Of a DNA stretch of 64,000 nucleotides, positions 1 to 8,995 are shown one piece after another. The notes under the pieces were generated by a model. It was given only the letters and a program-made list of their open reading frames with translations. It was not told the origin of the DNA and did no database searches. The stretch is from Ignavibacteriales bacterium (GTDB lineage: Bacteria > Bacteroidota > Ignavibacteria > Ignavibacteriales > Melioribacteraceae). The stretch lies in the NCBI GenBank assembly GCA_020061355.1, contig JAGUYK010000008.1:1-64000 (forward strand), given 5' to 3'. How positions within the stretch are numbered: position 1 is the first letter of the stretch; each line of letters begins with the position of its first letter. A program made the position numbers and the translations under genes.

Positions 1-81
1 AACCTGAATTGATAAAAATAAATCAGCATATCAGACAGAAATAATCATAACATGTTTTGCGGTTAAACACCCGGAGAAGCC

Positions 82-1047
82 ATGAAAATTAATAGAAGAA
101 ATTTTATAAAAACCGGAGCTGTTGCCGGTGGCGGAATCTTATTAAGCCAAATTCCTTCATCAAAAATTTTCTCTTCGTCAATCAAAGATTTGAAAAATCC
201 GATTGTAGTTTCTACATGGGAACCTAACTTAAAATCAAATGCTAAGGCAATGGAAATATTGCTTACTGGAAATAATTCTCTAAACGCTATCGAAGAAGGA
301 ATCAAAGTTACTGAGGCTGATCCAACCGACAGTTCTGTTGGTTACGGCGGTTTACCTGATGCAGAGGGAGTTGTTACTCTTGATGCTTCTATTATGGATT
401 GGAGCGGAAATGCAGGTTCTGTCGCTTTCCTTCAGAACATAATGCATCCAATTTCTGTTGCCCGGCTTGTAATGGAAAAAACTAAACATGTTATGCTTGC
501 AGGTGAAGGAGCTAAAAAGTTTGCACTTGAAAATGGTTTCAAAGAAGAAAATCTATTAACAGAAGAATCCAGAACTGCCTGGTTGAAATGGAAAGAGAAG
601 AATGAGAAAAAAGATAATCACGATACGATCGGAATGTTAGCTATTGATAAATTCAGCAATATGAGTGGGGGAGTGTCAACGAGCGGAATGGCTTTTAAAT
701 TGCACGGAAGAGTGGGTGATTCCCCCATTATCGGGGCAGCAATGTTTGTAGATAATGAAGTTGGCGGTGCCGTATCAACGGGTAACGGCGAGTATGTTAT
801 GAGAACACTTGGAAGTTTTTTAATTGTTGAAAAGATGAGAGAGGGTAATTCCCCTCAAAAGGCATGTGAACTTGCTGTTGAAAGAGTTTACAAATCGTAC
901 AAAAATTTAATTGACGTGAATGTATGTTACATTGCATTATCTAAATCGGGAGAAGTAGGAGCTTACTCGTTGAAAAAAGGATTTACCTATTGTGTTACAA
1001 CCCCAGATGATAATAAATCTTATGAAAGTGATTTTTTAATAAAATAA
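82..1047 (+). CDS. Tat-exported N4-(beta-N-acetylglucosaminyl)-L-asparaginase (glycosylasparaginase family)
   Basis: This is an Ntn-hydrolase of the glycosylasparaginase/isoaspartyl peptidase family, which cleaves the GlcNAc-Asn bond of glycopeptides. The twin-arginine leader RRNFIK at residues 5-10, followed by a small hydrophobic stretch, indicates Tat export to the periplasm. The autoprocessing site is HDTIGM (residues 180-185), with Thr182 as the expected nucleophile. The downstream substrate loop RVGDSPIIGA (210-219) and STGNGE (232-237) are also typical. At 321 residues it has normal length. The 81 bases before it contain no recognisable gene. A secreted lumazine-binding-like protein follows 55 bp downstream on the same strand. 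Seen: leader and nucleophile motif. Inferred: periplasmic glycopeptide turnover. Confidence 0.9.
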   Translation: MKINRRNFIKTGAVAGGGILLSQIPSSKIFSSSIKDLKNPIVVSTWEPNLKSNAKAMEILLTGNNSLNAIEEGIKVTEADPTDSSVGYGGLPDAEGVVTLDASIMDWSGNAGSVAFLQNIMHPISVARLVMEKTKHVMLAGEGAKKFALENGFKEENLLTEESRTAWLKWKEKNEKKDNHDTIGMLAIDKFSNMSGGVSTSGMAFKLHGRVGDSPIIGAAMFVDNEVGGAVSTGNGEYVMRTLGSFLIVEKMREGNSPQKACELAVERVYKSYKNLIDVNVCYIALSKSGEVGAYSLKKGFTYCVTTPDDNKSYESDFLIK

Positions 1048-1102
1048 TTAACAGATTCATCTAAGAAGCGTCTAATTTGCTGTTAACAAAATCGGTGTTG
1101 CT

Positions 1103-1540
1103 ATGAAAAAAATTACTTTCATTTTACTTATCTCATTTATTACCTCCTCATTTGTATCATCACAAACTAAAGAAGATTCACTGGCAATTAAGCAAGCAGC
1201 AATGAATTACATCGAGGGATACTATGAAGGTAATGCTGAACGCATGGAAAAAGCACTTCATCCGGAACTCGCTAAAAGAATTGTAAGGACTGATCCGCAA
1301 TCCGGCAGGCAACGGTTTGATCAGATGAGTTCTTTAACACTTATTAACATAACTAAAGCCGGTGGGGGAAAATCAATTCCACAGGACCAGAGAATTTTCG
1401 AATTCAGGATACTTGATATTACCGGTAACCACGCAAGTGTTAAAACTGTGGCAAAAGGTTTCTTTGATTACATTCATATGGCTAAGTGGAATGGTGAATG
1501 GAAAATTGTAAACGTACTATGGGATTTTATTAATAACTGA
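1103..1540 (+). CDS. Secreted NTF2-like protein, putative lumazine-binding family
   Basis: A 145-residue protein with a clear signal peptide (about residues 1-20, cut near SSQ). The mature part has the NTF2-like cone fold pattern of the family usually annotated as putative lumazine-binding. Its hallmark is the segment YIEGYYEGNAERMEKALHPE near residues 36-55, followed by beta strands ending in a tryptophan-rich WKIVNVLWDF. Members are small periplasmic proteins of Bacteroidota, and lumazine binding itself is not demonstrated for most of them. It lies 55 bp after the glycosylasparaginase on the same strand, so co-expression is possible. It converges with prfA. Confidence 0.75.
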   Translation: MKKITFILLISFITSSFVSSQTKEDSLAIKQAAMNYIEGYYEGNAERMEKALHPELAKRIVRTDPQSGRQRFDQMSSLTLINITKAGGGKSIPQDQRIFEFRILDITGNHASVKTVAKGFFDYIHMAKWNGEWKIVNVLWDFINN

Positions 1541-1608
1541 CAGCCACTTATAAATTGGTCACGAGCACATTACTGGAATTAACCTTTGGGATCGGGCGTG
1601 AAGTTCGA

Positions 1609-2685
1609 TTAAAAACTGCTCTGAAGTTTTTCGGTACGATCAGTCATTTTCAATTTTTCAACAAACTGATCTAAATCTCCTTCCATAACTTCAGAAAGGT
1701 TGTAAAGTGTTAATCCAATTCTATGGTCTGTAACTCTGTTCTGGGGATAATTATATGTACGTATTTTATCACTACGGTCACCGCTCTTAACCATCAATTT
1801 TCTCTGTTGTGCAATTTCTTTATTCTGCTCCTGAAGTCTCATGTCATATAATCTTGCTTTCAAAACTTTCATAGCTTTCTGACGGTTCTTCAATTGAGAG
1901 CGTTCATCCTGACATTGAACGACAAGTCCGGAAGGAATATGAGTTATTCGAATAGCAGTTTCTACCTTGTTAACATTTTGACCGCCGGCACCTCCGCTTC
2001 TGTAGACATCAATACGTAAGTCGCCTGGATTAATATCCACTTCAACATCTTCAACTTCCGGAAGAACTGCTACAGAAGCTGCAGATGTATGAACTCTTCC
2101 GCTTGCTTCGGTTGCCGGAACACGCTGAACTCGGTGAACACCGCTTTCAAATTTAAGATCACCATATACTCCTGCACCAATCAAACTGAAAACAACCTCT
2201 TTAATACCGCCCAGTCCCCCGATATCGCTTATATCTATAATTTCTTTTTTCCAGCCGCGTACTTCAGCGTAACGTGAATACATTCTATAGAGGTCAGCCG
2301 CAAATAACCCGGCTTCATCGCCACCGGTTCCTGCCCGGATTTCCATTATTACATCTTTGTCGTCATCGGGATCTTTTGGTATCAAAAGAAATTTTATTTT
2401 CTCTTCAACTGCAACTTGTTTCTCCTCTAAATCAACCAACTCACTTTCAGCCATTTCCCGAAGTTCTTTATCATCGGATGTTTTTATTATTTCTTTATTC
2501 CCTTCAATATTCTTAATTAAAGAATCATATTCATTATATGCTTCAACTACATCAACGAGCTGCATTCTTTCCTTACCAAGTGCTACATATTTCGCTTGGT
2601 CGGAAATAATACTGGGATCGGACAATTGCTCATTAATCTTATCGTACTTTTCTTTTATTGCTTTTAATTTCTGGTAAAGATCCAT
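1609..2685 (-). CDS. prfA: Peptide chain release factor 1
   Basis: RF1 recognises UAG and UAA stop codons and triggers peptidyl-tRNA hydrolysis. The catalytic GGQ lies at residues 234-236 in [12 protein letters not shown]. The codon-recognition tripeptide is PAT (190-192) in VQRVPATE, the RF1 form; RF2 would carry SPF. The length of 358 residues is standard. There is no in-frame stop or frameshift site, unlike many prfB genes. It is the last gene of a minus-strand run (cNMP/GAF kinase, miaA, glycosyltransferase, prfA) and starts 73 bp after the glycosyltransferase stop. Confidence 0.97.
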   Translation of the reverse strand: MDLYQKLKAIKEKYDKINEQLSDPSIISDQAKYVALGKERMQLVDVVEAYNEYDSLIKNIEGNKEIIKTSDDKELREMAESELVDLEEKQVAVEEKIKFLLIPKDPDDDKDVIMEIRAGTGGDEAGLFAADLYRMYSRYAEVRGWKKEIIDISDIGGLGGIKEVVFSLIGAGVYGDLKFESGVHRVQRVPATEASGRVHTSAASVAVLPEVEDVEVDINPGDLRIDVYRSGGAGGQNVNKVETAIRITHIPSGLVVQCQDERSQLKNRQKAMKVLKARLYDMRLQEQNKEIAQQRKLMVKSGDRSDKIRTYNYPQNRVTDHRIGLTLYNLSEVMEGDLDQFVEKLKMTDRTEKLQSSF

Positions 2686-2758
2686 AAATCCTCGGTTAAA
2701 TCTTCTGAATACTTCTTAAAAAAGCGGGCAAAATATACGAAAGTTTGATGTAAGATAA

Positions 2759-4081
2759 TTAATGTAATTTCGTTAGAACTGATTCAGCTTCTTTAAGATT
2801 TGTTAAGTATAGAAGTTGAACTTCGATTGAAGGAATTGCTTCGTTTCTTATAATATGCGGATGAAAATTTATTTTTTTGAATAAATCATCCAGCGCATCG
2901 AACATATTAATGTTAGGATAAACATTATCCCGCAGATAGTGGATTAATTTCATAGTTCTAAATCCATCAAACCAGATTGTTTTCTGTTTTTGAATCTGAC
3001 TTTCAGTTTTAGCATTCAACAATATTTTATCCCATTGCACCTCAAAGGAATTCAGCTTTAGAAATAGAGCCAGTGCCGGCTCAACTTGTTCTGCCTGAGA
3101 TAAATATTCCGATCCGGTTAAAACACTTTTGGAATGAAATAGTGAAATCCATTTTTTCAACACATCAAATGCTTTCATATCAAATAAAAGATATTCATCA
3201 TGTGTGCCGGCTTTAAAACGATTTATACGCTGACCTGTCCCAAAAGGAACGCGCCACGAACCCCGACTTGATGGGAAAACTGTCGTCCCGGATATTTTAT
3301 AGATTATGGTTTGTTTAGCAAGCTTTTCTAGAAAATAAAAATCCTCAGCTGCTTTACACTTGTTCATTCCACCAATTTTAATATAACTCTCAAAGTCACA
3401 GACCATAGTCGAGCCGACTGAATGGAAAGCAAATGGAGATCCTGCATATGTTAGTCCTAAAACGTAGTAGCGCAGAAATATTTCGTAACTGATAATTGCG
3501 GACTTCTCAAAATCATTTTCTGTCAGGAGATGCTCATAATTAATAACTGCTGCCGAAAGTTTACGATTGTTAAAAGTTTCTACGATTGTGGAGAGATAAT
3601 TTTTTTGGACTAAACAGTCAGCATCAAGACAGAGCAACAATTTTTTGTACGAAGAATTATAGTCGAACAGTTTAAGTGCCAGATCCATTCCTATTTTTCT
3701 CGCAAGACCTACACCGCCCTCTTTATCCGGCATTGAATTACCATCGGTTGAAGCATCAATAAATCCAATATTGATCGCACTATCAATTAAGAGATTATTC
3801 ACAAAAGAAATAGTTAATTGATTTTCCCGTTTAACTTCAACAGATGCGCTTTTACAGTTGTTTATAACAAAAAGAATCAAGGTTCTGTCAAAATATTTTC
3901 CGTCATTATGCTTAAGTGAGTGTAAGAGTTTCTGTATGTTCTCATGTTCGGCAACAGCCGGGACAACAATTACATTATCAAATAATTTTTCTTGATTACA
4001 CTTTAAATGCCATTTATCCGATCCATATTTATCTAGGTATTTTATCACTATTGTCGGAAAATTTTTGCTGATAGTCTTCAT
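2759..4081 (-). CDS. Family 2-like glycosyltransferase (GT-A fold), cytoplasmic
   Basis: A 440-residue protein with a GT-A type nucleotide-sugar transferase core. A Rossmann-like start reads FDNVIVVPAVAEHENIQ (about 34-50). A DxD-type metal/nucleotide motif DAD occurs at 153-155 (LLLCLDADCLVQ), and an acceptor-side AEDFYFLEKLAK motif follows near residue 245. No signal peptide or membrane helix is visible. The start ATG overlaps the miaA stop by 4 bp, which implies translational coupling. The acceptor and sugar cannot be read from the sequence. Linkage to miaA and prfA gives no pathway clue, so the function stays generic. Confidence 0.75.
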   Translation of the reverse strand: MKTISKNFPTIVIKYLDKYGSDKWHLKCNQEKLFDNVIVVPAVAEHENIQKLLHSLKHNDGKYFDRTLILFVINNCKSASVEVKRENQLTISFVNNLLIDSAINIGFIDASTDGNSMPDKEGGVGLARKIGMDLALKLFDYNSSYKKLLLCLDADCLVQKNYLSTIVETFNNRKLSAAVINYEHLLTENDFEKSAIISYEIFLRYYVLGLTYAGSPFAFHSVGSTMVCDFESYIKIGGMNKCKAAEDFYFLEKLAKQTIIYKISGTTVFPSSRGSWRVPFGTGQRINRFKAGTHDEYLLFDMKAFDVLKKWISLFHSKSVLTGSEYLSQAEQVEPALALFLKLNSFEVQWDKILLNAKTESQIQKQKTIWFDGFRTMKLIHYLRDNVYPNINMFDALDDLFKKINFHPHIIRNEAIPSIEVQLLYLTNLKEAESVLTKLH

Positions 4082-4989
4082 GAAGCAGAATATTTATTTG
4101 ATATAATCTTTTCGGCAGTGAGATAGTCTGCTCCGTCAATCCAATTAATTTCTATCCCTTCACGTTCCATTTTTCTAAACCACGTCATTTGACGTTTGGC
4201 AAAATTATGAATGCTGCTGTTCAACTTTTGAAACATCTCTTCATAATCCAATTCACCTTTCAAATACTTACCGATAAACTTGTATTCCAATCCGAAAAAA
4301 TTAAGCTTATCGAATGTAATGCCGTTTTTAAGTAGCTGTTGAATTTCTTCAATCATTCCGTTTTCTAATCTCTGTCTCAAGCGTTCTGTAATCCTGCTTC
4401 TTACTGTTTCTCTTTCAACGCGGATTCCAATCGTTAAAGAGTTAATTTTAACTCTATTTCCGATTCCCGAAAAATCTTTTTTCTCAGCAATTAGTATAGC
4501 TTTAATAACACGATCCTTTAATAGCAGATCTGTGCTATTATGAAGTTTCGGGTTAAGACTCAATAACCTCTCTCTAAGGACGTTTATATCCAAAGTGTTT
4601 AACGCATTATAACGAACTAAGTCGAATTCAACCTTATTTAGATTATATTCTGATAAAATCGAGTGAATAAAAAGCCCGGTTCCACCAACTAAAAACGGAA
4701 TTTTATCCTTAGAATTAATTTTATGATATGATTCATAAAATAATTTATTAAAAAGAAATAGATTGAACTCACCACCCGGTTCAATAACATCCATAAGGTG
4801 ATAAGGGATTTCCTGTCCATCAACAATATAATCTGCAAGATCCTTTCCTGTACCTATATCCATTCCTTTGTAGACCTGTCTGGAGTCGGCAGAAATAATT
4901 TCACCATTAAAATGATTGGCTAGTGATGCGGCTAATCTTGTTTTTCCTACAGCAGTTGGGCCGAGAATTGTAATTAGGTTATATGACAT
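4078..4989 (-). CDS. miaA: tRNA dimethylallyltransferase
   Basis: MiaA transfers a dimethylallyl group to N6 of A37 in tRNAs that read UNN codons, improving decoding. The P-loop-like GPTAVGKT spans residues 10-17. The family motif SADSRQVYKGMDIGTGK follows at about 38-54, and the DVIEPG and VGGTGLF motifs are present. Length (303) is typical. It lies 58 bp downstream of the cNMP/GAF kinase gene and overlaps the following glycosyltransferase by 4 bp, suggesting one transcript. Confidence 0.97.
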   Translation of the reverse strand: MSYNLITILGPTAVGKTRLAASLANHFNGEIISADSRQVYKGMDIGTGKDLADYIVDGQEIPYHLMDVIEPGGEFNLFLFNKLFYESYHKINSKDKIPFLVGGTGLFIHSILSEYNLNKVEFDLVRYNALNTLDINVLRERLLSLNPKLHNSTDLLLKDRVIKAILIAEKKDFSGIGNRVKINSLTIGIRVERETVRSRITERLRQRLENGMIEEIQQLLKNGITFDKLNFFGLEYKFIGKYLKGELDYEEMFQKLNSSIHNFAKRQMTWFRKMEREGIEINWIDGADYLTAEKIISNKYSAS

Positions 4990-5047
4990 ATTATTATTGT
5001 TGTTCCCGGTTCAATTAAAAATTTACTGCGCAAACCGGAAAATATTA

Positions 5048-7456
5048 TCAGATTGAAGAAGCGGTTGGTAGAGTAATCATAAATGTTGCGCCTTCGCCGA
5101 GAGAACTCTTAACCTCAATTTTTCCGTTATGTCCCTCAACAACTTTCTTTGTTATTGGAAGACCCAAACCGGCTCCCTCCTTTTTACCTTGCGTAAAGAA
5201 GGGTTCAAAGATTTTTTCTTTCAAACTTTCGGCAATCCCCAGACCATTATCCCTGAAATAGAGTTTAATCCGTTTCTCTTTATCATCACGTTTGGTTGAT
5301 ACATAAATATTTCCGCCTTCGGGCATTGCATCGCAAGCATTTTTAACGAGATGCATATAGCACTGGTAAAATTCTTTTACATCAAGTTTAACAGTAACAT
5401 CTTTATCATATTCAGAAATTACCTGACAGTTTCTCGATTCAACATAAGCATTTATACGCGAAGCATAATCTGCAAGTGTATTATTAATACTGACATTCAG
5501 AGTGCGTAAAATAGTTTTCCCTTCGGAGTAACTGGATGTTGTTTGAACGAGATCCGCTACCTGGGTTAGTTGATCAAGCAACATATCCACTATCTGCGCA
5601 TTATCGGGCAGGAGTGATTTGCTTTTAAGATGTTCTACGTATCGCTTGCTTACAAGAATCGGTTTTTTAATATCCTGAATTAAAAAGTTTGCCATTTTTC
5701 CTAATGATTGAACACGTTCGGATTGAAGAAGTTTTTCAACCATCTCTGCATTCTGTAATGCAAGCGCTGCATGAATCGACATAGCATTTAACAACTCTTC
5801 ATCAATTTGTGAGAATTCTCCGTTGCGACTATTTAATAATTGAAGTACACCTATGATTTCTTCTTTTTTATTTTTGATAGGAAAAGTCAGAGCTGTTTTA
5901 GTAACATATCCACTTGTTTTATCGAAGTCCGATCTCCACCTTGGGTCACGGCGCGCATCTTTAATATTTAATATCTCGCCGGTCTTTGCAACAAATCCTG
6001 AAAGTCCCTCGCCAAGCTTTACTCGTATTTCTTTTCTCTCGCTCCCCATTGCGATTAGAGACCAGAGTTCACCTTTCTCCCTGTCAACAAGATAAAGCGT
6101 TCCTCTTTCAGCGCTTGTAAGATCAGACGCAACTTCAACAATGTTTTTTAGAACTTCATCAATCTGTATAGTTGAGTTAACGAGCTCGGCTGCTTTAATA
6201 ATCATCTGAAGCTGATCTTTACCCATTTCATCACCCTCTTTGAATGTAGGCTTATTAATTTCATTTTTTGTCGGCTGATTTAATTCCTGAAGCTTCTTAT
6301 CCGTCTCTGCAAAAATCTCTTCCGCTTCAAAATCAATTAAAGATTTTTTCGATGTTTCAGAAATAGTAGGTGTTTCTTCAAATTCAATTACCTTTTCCGG
6401 TTCAGCCGGTTCTAAATTAGGACTTGCCTGATCGAAGATTGGATTGCTCTCAATTTTCTTTTCGGGTTCTTCTGCTGTTAAGCTCTTAAAAAACGAATCG
6501 TCGGTTTCATTAAACCGGGCATTTTTTTCTTCTGATTGTTCTATCTTTGGCGGTTCATCTCCGTTTAGCATACTAAATAGCGCATCGTCCAGTTCATCAT
6601 ATTTAGATTCGATTTGCGGAGGAGCCAATGGTGTTTCTGGTAATTCAAATTCCGGTTTGGGTATTCCATCCTCGTCAAGCAAACTCTGCTCGGTAAATTG
6701 AAAATCTTCTTTCGGCCCATATGCCATAATTTCTTCTATATTTTCTATCCCTTCAAGCTGTGTTAAATCAACTTCAGCTTTAGGAATACCGTCTTCATTC
6801 AAAAACGCATCTTCAAAATTCAATCCGCCAACCTTTTCTGGTTCCGCTTCAACAGAATCTTTTTGTTCGATTTGCTCTACCGGTTGAAAAAGATTCGAAT
6901 CATTAGTCCGTGTAGTATCTGCAATTGATTTAAAGAAGTCATCATCTTCCTGCTTCTTAACAATTTCGGTTAATCCAGAAGCTTCTGATGTTTTACTCCT
7001 GCTGATAGTTATTTCTTCTGATTTATTATCTGATAAGGTTTTACGCAGATCTCCTTCAAGTTCGGTGGCGGGCTCACGTAAGTTGACGTAAACTTTGTTA
7101 TCCTGTTCTACTAAATTTTCAATTTCATTTTTTGAGAGTGCTATAATGTAAGAATCCCTAAGTGCGACAGCGGTTGAATAACGCGACATTTCTTCGAAAT
7201 ATTCATCGTTACCAAGAAAATCATTCTCGGTAAAAATATAAGATTTCGGTTTTCCGAGCATCCGCTTTTTTAAAAGATTGATCTCGCCGCTTATTACCAG
7301 GTAAATTATATCTGCCGGATCTCCCTCGCGATAAAGAATTTCGCCTTCGGAAATTGTGAATAGTTTTCCTCTTATCCTGCTGAAATCAATTTTTTTAATA
7401 TCAACATTTTTAAGTAATTTGTTTCTGCTTAACACTATTGAGAGTTGATTTTCCAT
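5048..7456 (-). CDS. cNMP-binding/GAF sensor histidine-kinase-like protein lacking the phospho-acceptor His
   Basis: An 802-residue cytoplasmic multidomain protein. Order: cyclic-nucleotide-binding-like domain (about 15-130); a long acidic, low-complexity linker (about 150-410); a GAF domain (about 425-570); a short dimerisation helix; and a HATPase domain (about 655-800). The ATPase boxes are intact: N box LVKNACDAMPEGG, G1 RDNGLGI, F box FEPFF, G2 GAGLGLPI. The H box reads FLIQDIKKPI, so Gln594 (codon CAG, 5675-5677) occupies the place of the usual histidine. In the cNMP domain the phosphate-binding Arg also appears replaced by Tyr. The linker carries two copies each of an EDGIPK-type and a DDxFFKS-type motif. 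It heads the operon with miaA and is divergent from the glycosylase gene. No response regulator is adjacent. It may act as an ATP-binding scaffold or phosphorylate elsewhere. Confidence 0.85.
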   Translation of the reverse strand: MENQLSIVLSRNKLLKNVDIKKIDFSRIRGKLFTISEGEILYREGDPADIIYLVISGEINLLKKRMLGKPKSYIFTENDFLGNDEYFEEMSRYSTAVALRDSYIIALSKNEIENLVEQDNKVYVNLREPATELEGDLRKTLSDNKSEEITISRSKTSEASGLTEIVKKQEDDDFFKSIADTTRTNDSNLFQPVEQIEQKDSVEAEPEKVGGLNFEDAFLNEDGIPKAEVDLTQLEGIENIEEIMAYGPKEDFQFTEQSLLDEDGIPKPEFELPETPLAPPQIESKYDELDDALFSMLNGDEPPKIEQSEEKNARFNETDDSFFKSLTAEEPEKKIESNPIFDQASPNLEPAEPEKVIEFEETPTISETSKKSLIDFEAEEIFAETDKKLQELNQPTKNEINKPTFKEGDEMGKDQLQMIIKAAELVNSTIQIDEVLKNIVEVASDLTSAERGTLYLVDREKGELWSLIAMGSERKEIRVKLGEGLSGFVAKTGEILNIKDARRDPRWRSDFDKTSGYVTKTALTFPIKNKKEEIIGVLQLLNSRNGEFSQIDEELLNAMSIHAALALQNAEMVEKLLQSERVQSLGKMANFLIQDIKKPILVSKRYVEHLKSKSLLPDNAQIVDMLLDQLTQVADLVQTTSSYSEGKTILRTLNVSINNTLADYASRINAYVESRNCQVISEYDKDVTVKLDVKEFYQCYMHLVKNACDAMPEGGNIYVSTKRDDKEKRIKLYFRDNGLGIAESLKEKIFEPFFTQGKKEGAGLGLPITKKVVEGHNGKIEVKSSLGEGATFMITLPTASSI

Positions 7457-7484
7457 TTACTCTATTAATTTTAGGTTGCTCTTA

Positions 7485-8117
7485 ATGAAAAATAATCAAA
7501 TTAATACCGCCTTAAAACATCTATCTGATAATGATAGCACAATATCAACATTAATTAAAAAGTTCGGCACGTGCAATTTACAACCTCATAACCAATACTT
7601 CAATTCATTGTTGAGGGCTATAATTGGTCAGCAGCTCTCTGTTAAAGCGGCTTCGTCAATATATAAAAGGTTTATTGAATATTTTCATCATAAGCCAAAA
7701 CCTGAAGATTTACTTAAATCAAACGATTCGCTCTTAAGAGGATTCGGATTATCGAATGCAAAAGTAAAATATGTAAAAGATCTTTCTTTAAAAGTGATTA
7801 ACAAAGAAATAAAGATCAGAAATTTCTCGGACAGGACAGACGAAGAGATAATAAACGATCTTTGCCAAGTAAAAGGGATTGGAACCTGGACTGCACAAAT
7901 GTTTCTAATGTTTACTCTTGGCAGAATGAATATACTTCCGACCACCGATCTTGGAATACGAAAATCGATTATGTTAAATTACGGTTTGAAAAAATTACCC
8001 GATGAGAAAAAGATCAAACGAATAGCAGCAAAAAACAATTGGCACCCGTATTGCTCAATTGTTAGTCTTTATCTCTGGAAAAGTCTTGACAGTAAATTTG
8101 AAACCATTATTGAATAA
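7485..8117 (+). CDS. DNA-3-methyladenine glycosylase II (AlkA-like, HhH-GPD family)
   Basis: A base-excision repair glycosylase that removes alkylated purines. The helix-hairpin-helix is LCQVKGIGTWTAQMFLMF, and the catalytic Asp follows in LPTTDLGIRK. It is about 210 residues, compact compared with E. coli AlkA, and lacks the N-terminal extra domain, as in many AlkA homologues. I chose the ATG at 7485 over an upstream TTG at 7476, because an AGG at 7473-7475 would be adjacent to the TTG but properly spaced for the ATG. The gap to the divergent kinase gene is only 28 bp. It is followed 13 bp later by an ECF sigma factor gene. Confidence 0.88.
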   Translation: MKNNQINTALKHLSDNDSTISTLIKKFGTCNLQPHNQYFNSLLRAIIGQQLSVKAASSIYKRFIEYFHHKPKPEDLLKSNDSLLRGFGLSNAKVKYVKDLSLKVINKEIKIRNFSDRTDEEIINDLCQVKGIGTWTAQMFLMFTLGRMNILPTTDLGIRKSIMLNYGLKKLPDEKKIKRIAAKNNWHPYCSIVSLYLWKSLDSKFETIIE

Positions 8118-8130
8118 AAACATCATACTT

Positions 8131-8700
8131 ATGGACGAATTAAAACTTATTGAACTCGCTCAGCACGGCGACAGAAAAGCATTATCTGAACTGGTTAGAA
8201 ATTATGAAAAAACAATTTTCAATTTCTCATTTAAAATCTGCCGCAATAAAGATAGAGCGGAACATACTATGCAGGAAACATTTTTAAGCATGGTAAAAAA
8301 TATCGGTCAGTTCAGCGGGCAGTCAAAATTATCTACATGGTTGTATCGTGTTGTTGCCAATCATTGCCTTATGCTTGCCAGAACTGAGTCGAAGTCAGGA
8401 TTTACTTCTTTCGATGATGAAGATGCATTGATAGATGAAAGCAGTGTTGCAGATTGGAAAGTAACACCGGATAGAGTAACTGAGAATAATGAGTTAAAAG
8501 CAATTCTTGATGAAGCGATTCAAAAGCTTGAGCCGGAATATAGGATTGTTTTTCTACTCCGGGATATTGAAGGACTATCAACAGAAGAGACCGCCAAGAT
8601 AGTTGAGCTTTCTGTGCCGGCAGTAAAATCACGCTTGCATAGAGCACGCGCTTTTTTAAGGAATGAACTAAATAAGAGATTTGAAAATGAGCGATTATAA
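8131..8700 (+). CDS. ECF-type RNA polymerase sigma factor
   Basis: A two-domain sigma-70 family protein of 190 residues. Region 2 covers about residues 20-90, with the DRAEHTMQETFLSMV and STWLYRVVANHC blocks. Region 4 covers about 130-185, with the helix-turn-helix LSTEETAKIVELSVPAVKSR. The ATG at 8131 is taken because the frame upstream of it overlaps the glycosylase gene and shows no sigma homology. Its last 14 bases overlap the start of a small zinc-finger anti-sigma gene, the usual arrangement for cognate pairs. The regulon is unknown. The AlkA-like gene just upstream may share its transcript. Confidence 0.9.
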   Translation: MDELKLIELAQHGDRKALSELVRNYEKTIFNFSFKICRNKDRAEHTMQETFLSMVKNIGQFSGQSKLSTWLYRVVANHCLMLARTESKSGFTSFDDEDALIDESSVADWKVTPDRVTENNELKAILDEAIQKLEPEYRIVFLLRDIEGLSTEETAKIVELSVPAVKSRLHRARAFLRNELNKRFENERL

Positions 8701-8944
8701 AACTACAATTAAAACGGAAATGCCGACTTGCAAGGATGTGATGAATCACATCTGCGATAATCTTGGCGAAGAGCTTAACTCGCCAAGGTGCATTGAAATA
8801 AAAGCTCATCTGGAAAAATGCGATAGCTGTCAGCATTATTTTAAGTCAGTCGATACAACAATCCAGTTCTACAAAAAATATAATGTTGAACTCACTGATG
8901 ATGCCCATAACCGGTTGATTGAGTTTTTAGGATTAAAGGAATAA
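8687..8944 (+). CDS. Small zinc-finger (ZAS-type) anti-sigma factor
   Basis: An 85-residue soluble protein with the ZAS signature Hx3Cx2C (His41, Cys45, Cys48 in HLEKCDSC) after two upstream cysteines at 15 and 23. This domain normally binds and inhibits an ECF sigma factor and can sense redox state through its zinc site. No membrane segment is present, so it is probably cytoplasmic. The ATG at 8687 is preferred over a TTG 6 bp upstream. It overlaps the sigma gene by 14 bp, so the pair is translationally coupled. A bidirectional terminator follows directly. Confidence 0.85.
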   Translation: MSDYKTTIKTEMPTCKDVMNHICDNLGEELNSPRCIEIKAHLEKCDSCQHYFKSVDTTIQFYKKYNVELTDDAHNRLIEFLGLKE

Positions 8945-8945
8945 A

Positions 8946-8977
8946 AAAGCCCGGTAACCTTAGCGGTCCCGGGCTTT
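8946..8977. terminator. Bidirectional rho-independent terminator
   Basis: A perfect 9-bp stem: AAAGCCCGG at 8946-8954 pairs with CCGGGCTTT at 8969-8977. A further 3-bp ACC/GGT inner stem closes a small loop. The A-run before and T-rich run after the stem let it work on both strands. It lies between the convergent anti-sigma gene and the DUF4097 gene. Confidence 0.85.
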
Positions 8978-8995
8978 ATCATTTTCAAATTTATT

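Noticed and set aside
1..81. Possible end of a gene at the left edge
   Set aside because: No open frame or RNA structure continues through these bases with support; it looks like an AT-rich spacer.
8402..8836. 144-codon minus-strand frame across the sigma and anti-sigma genes
   Set aside because: It crosses two well-supported overlapping genes and has no initiation signal.
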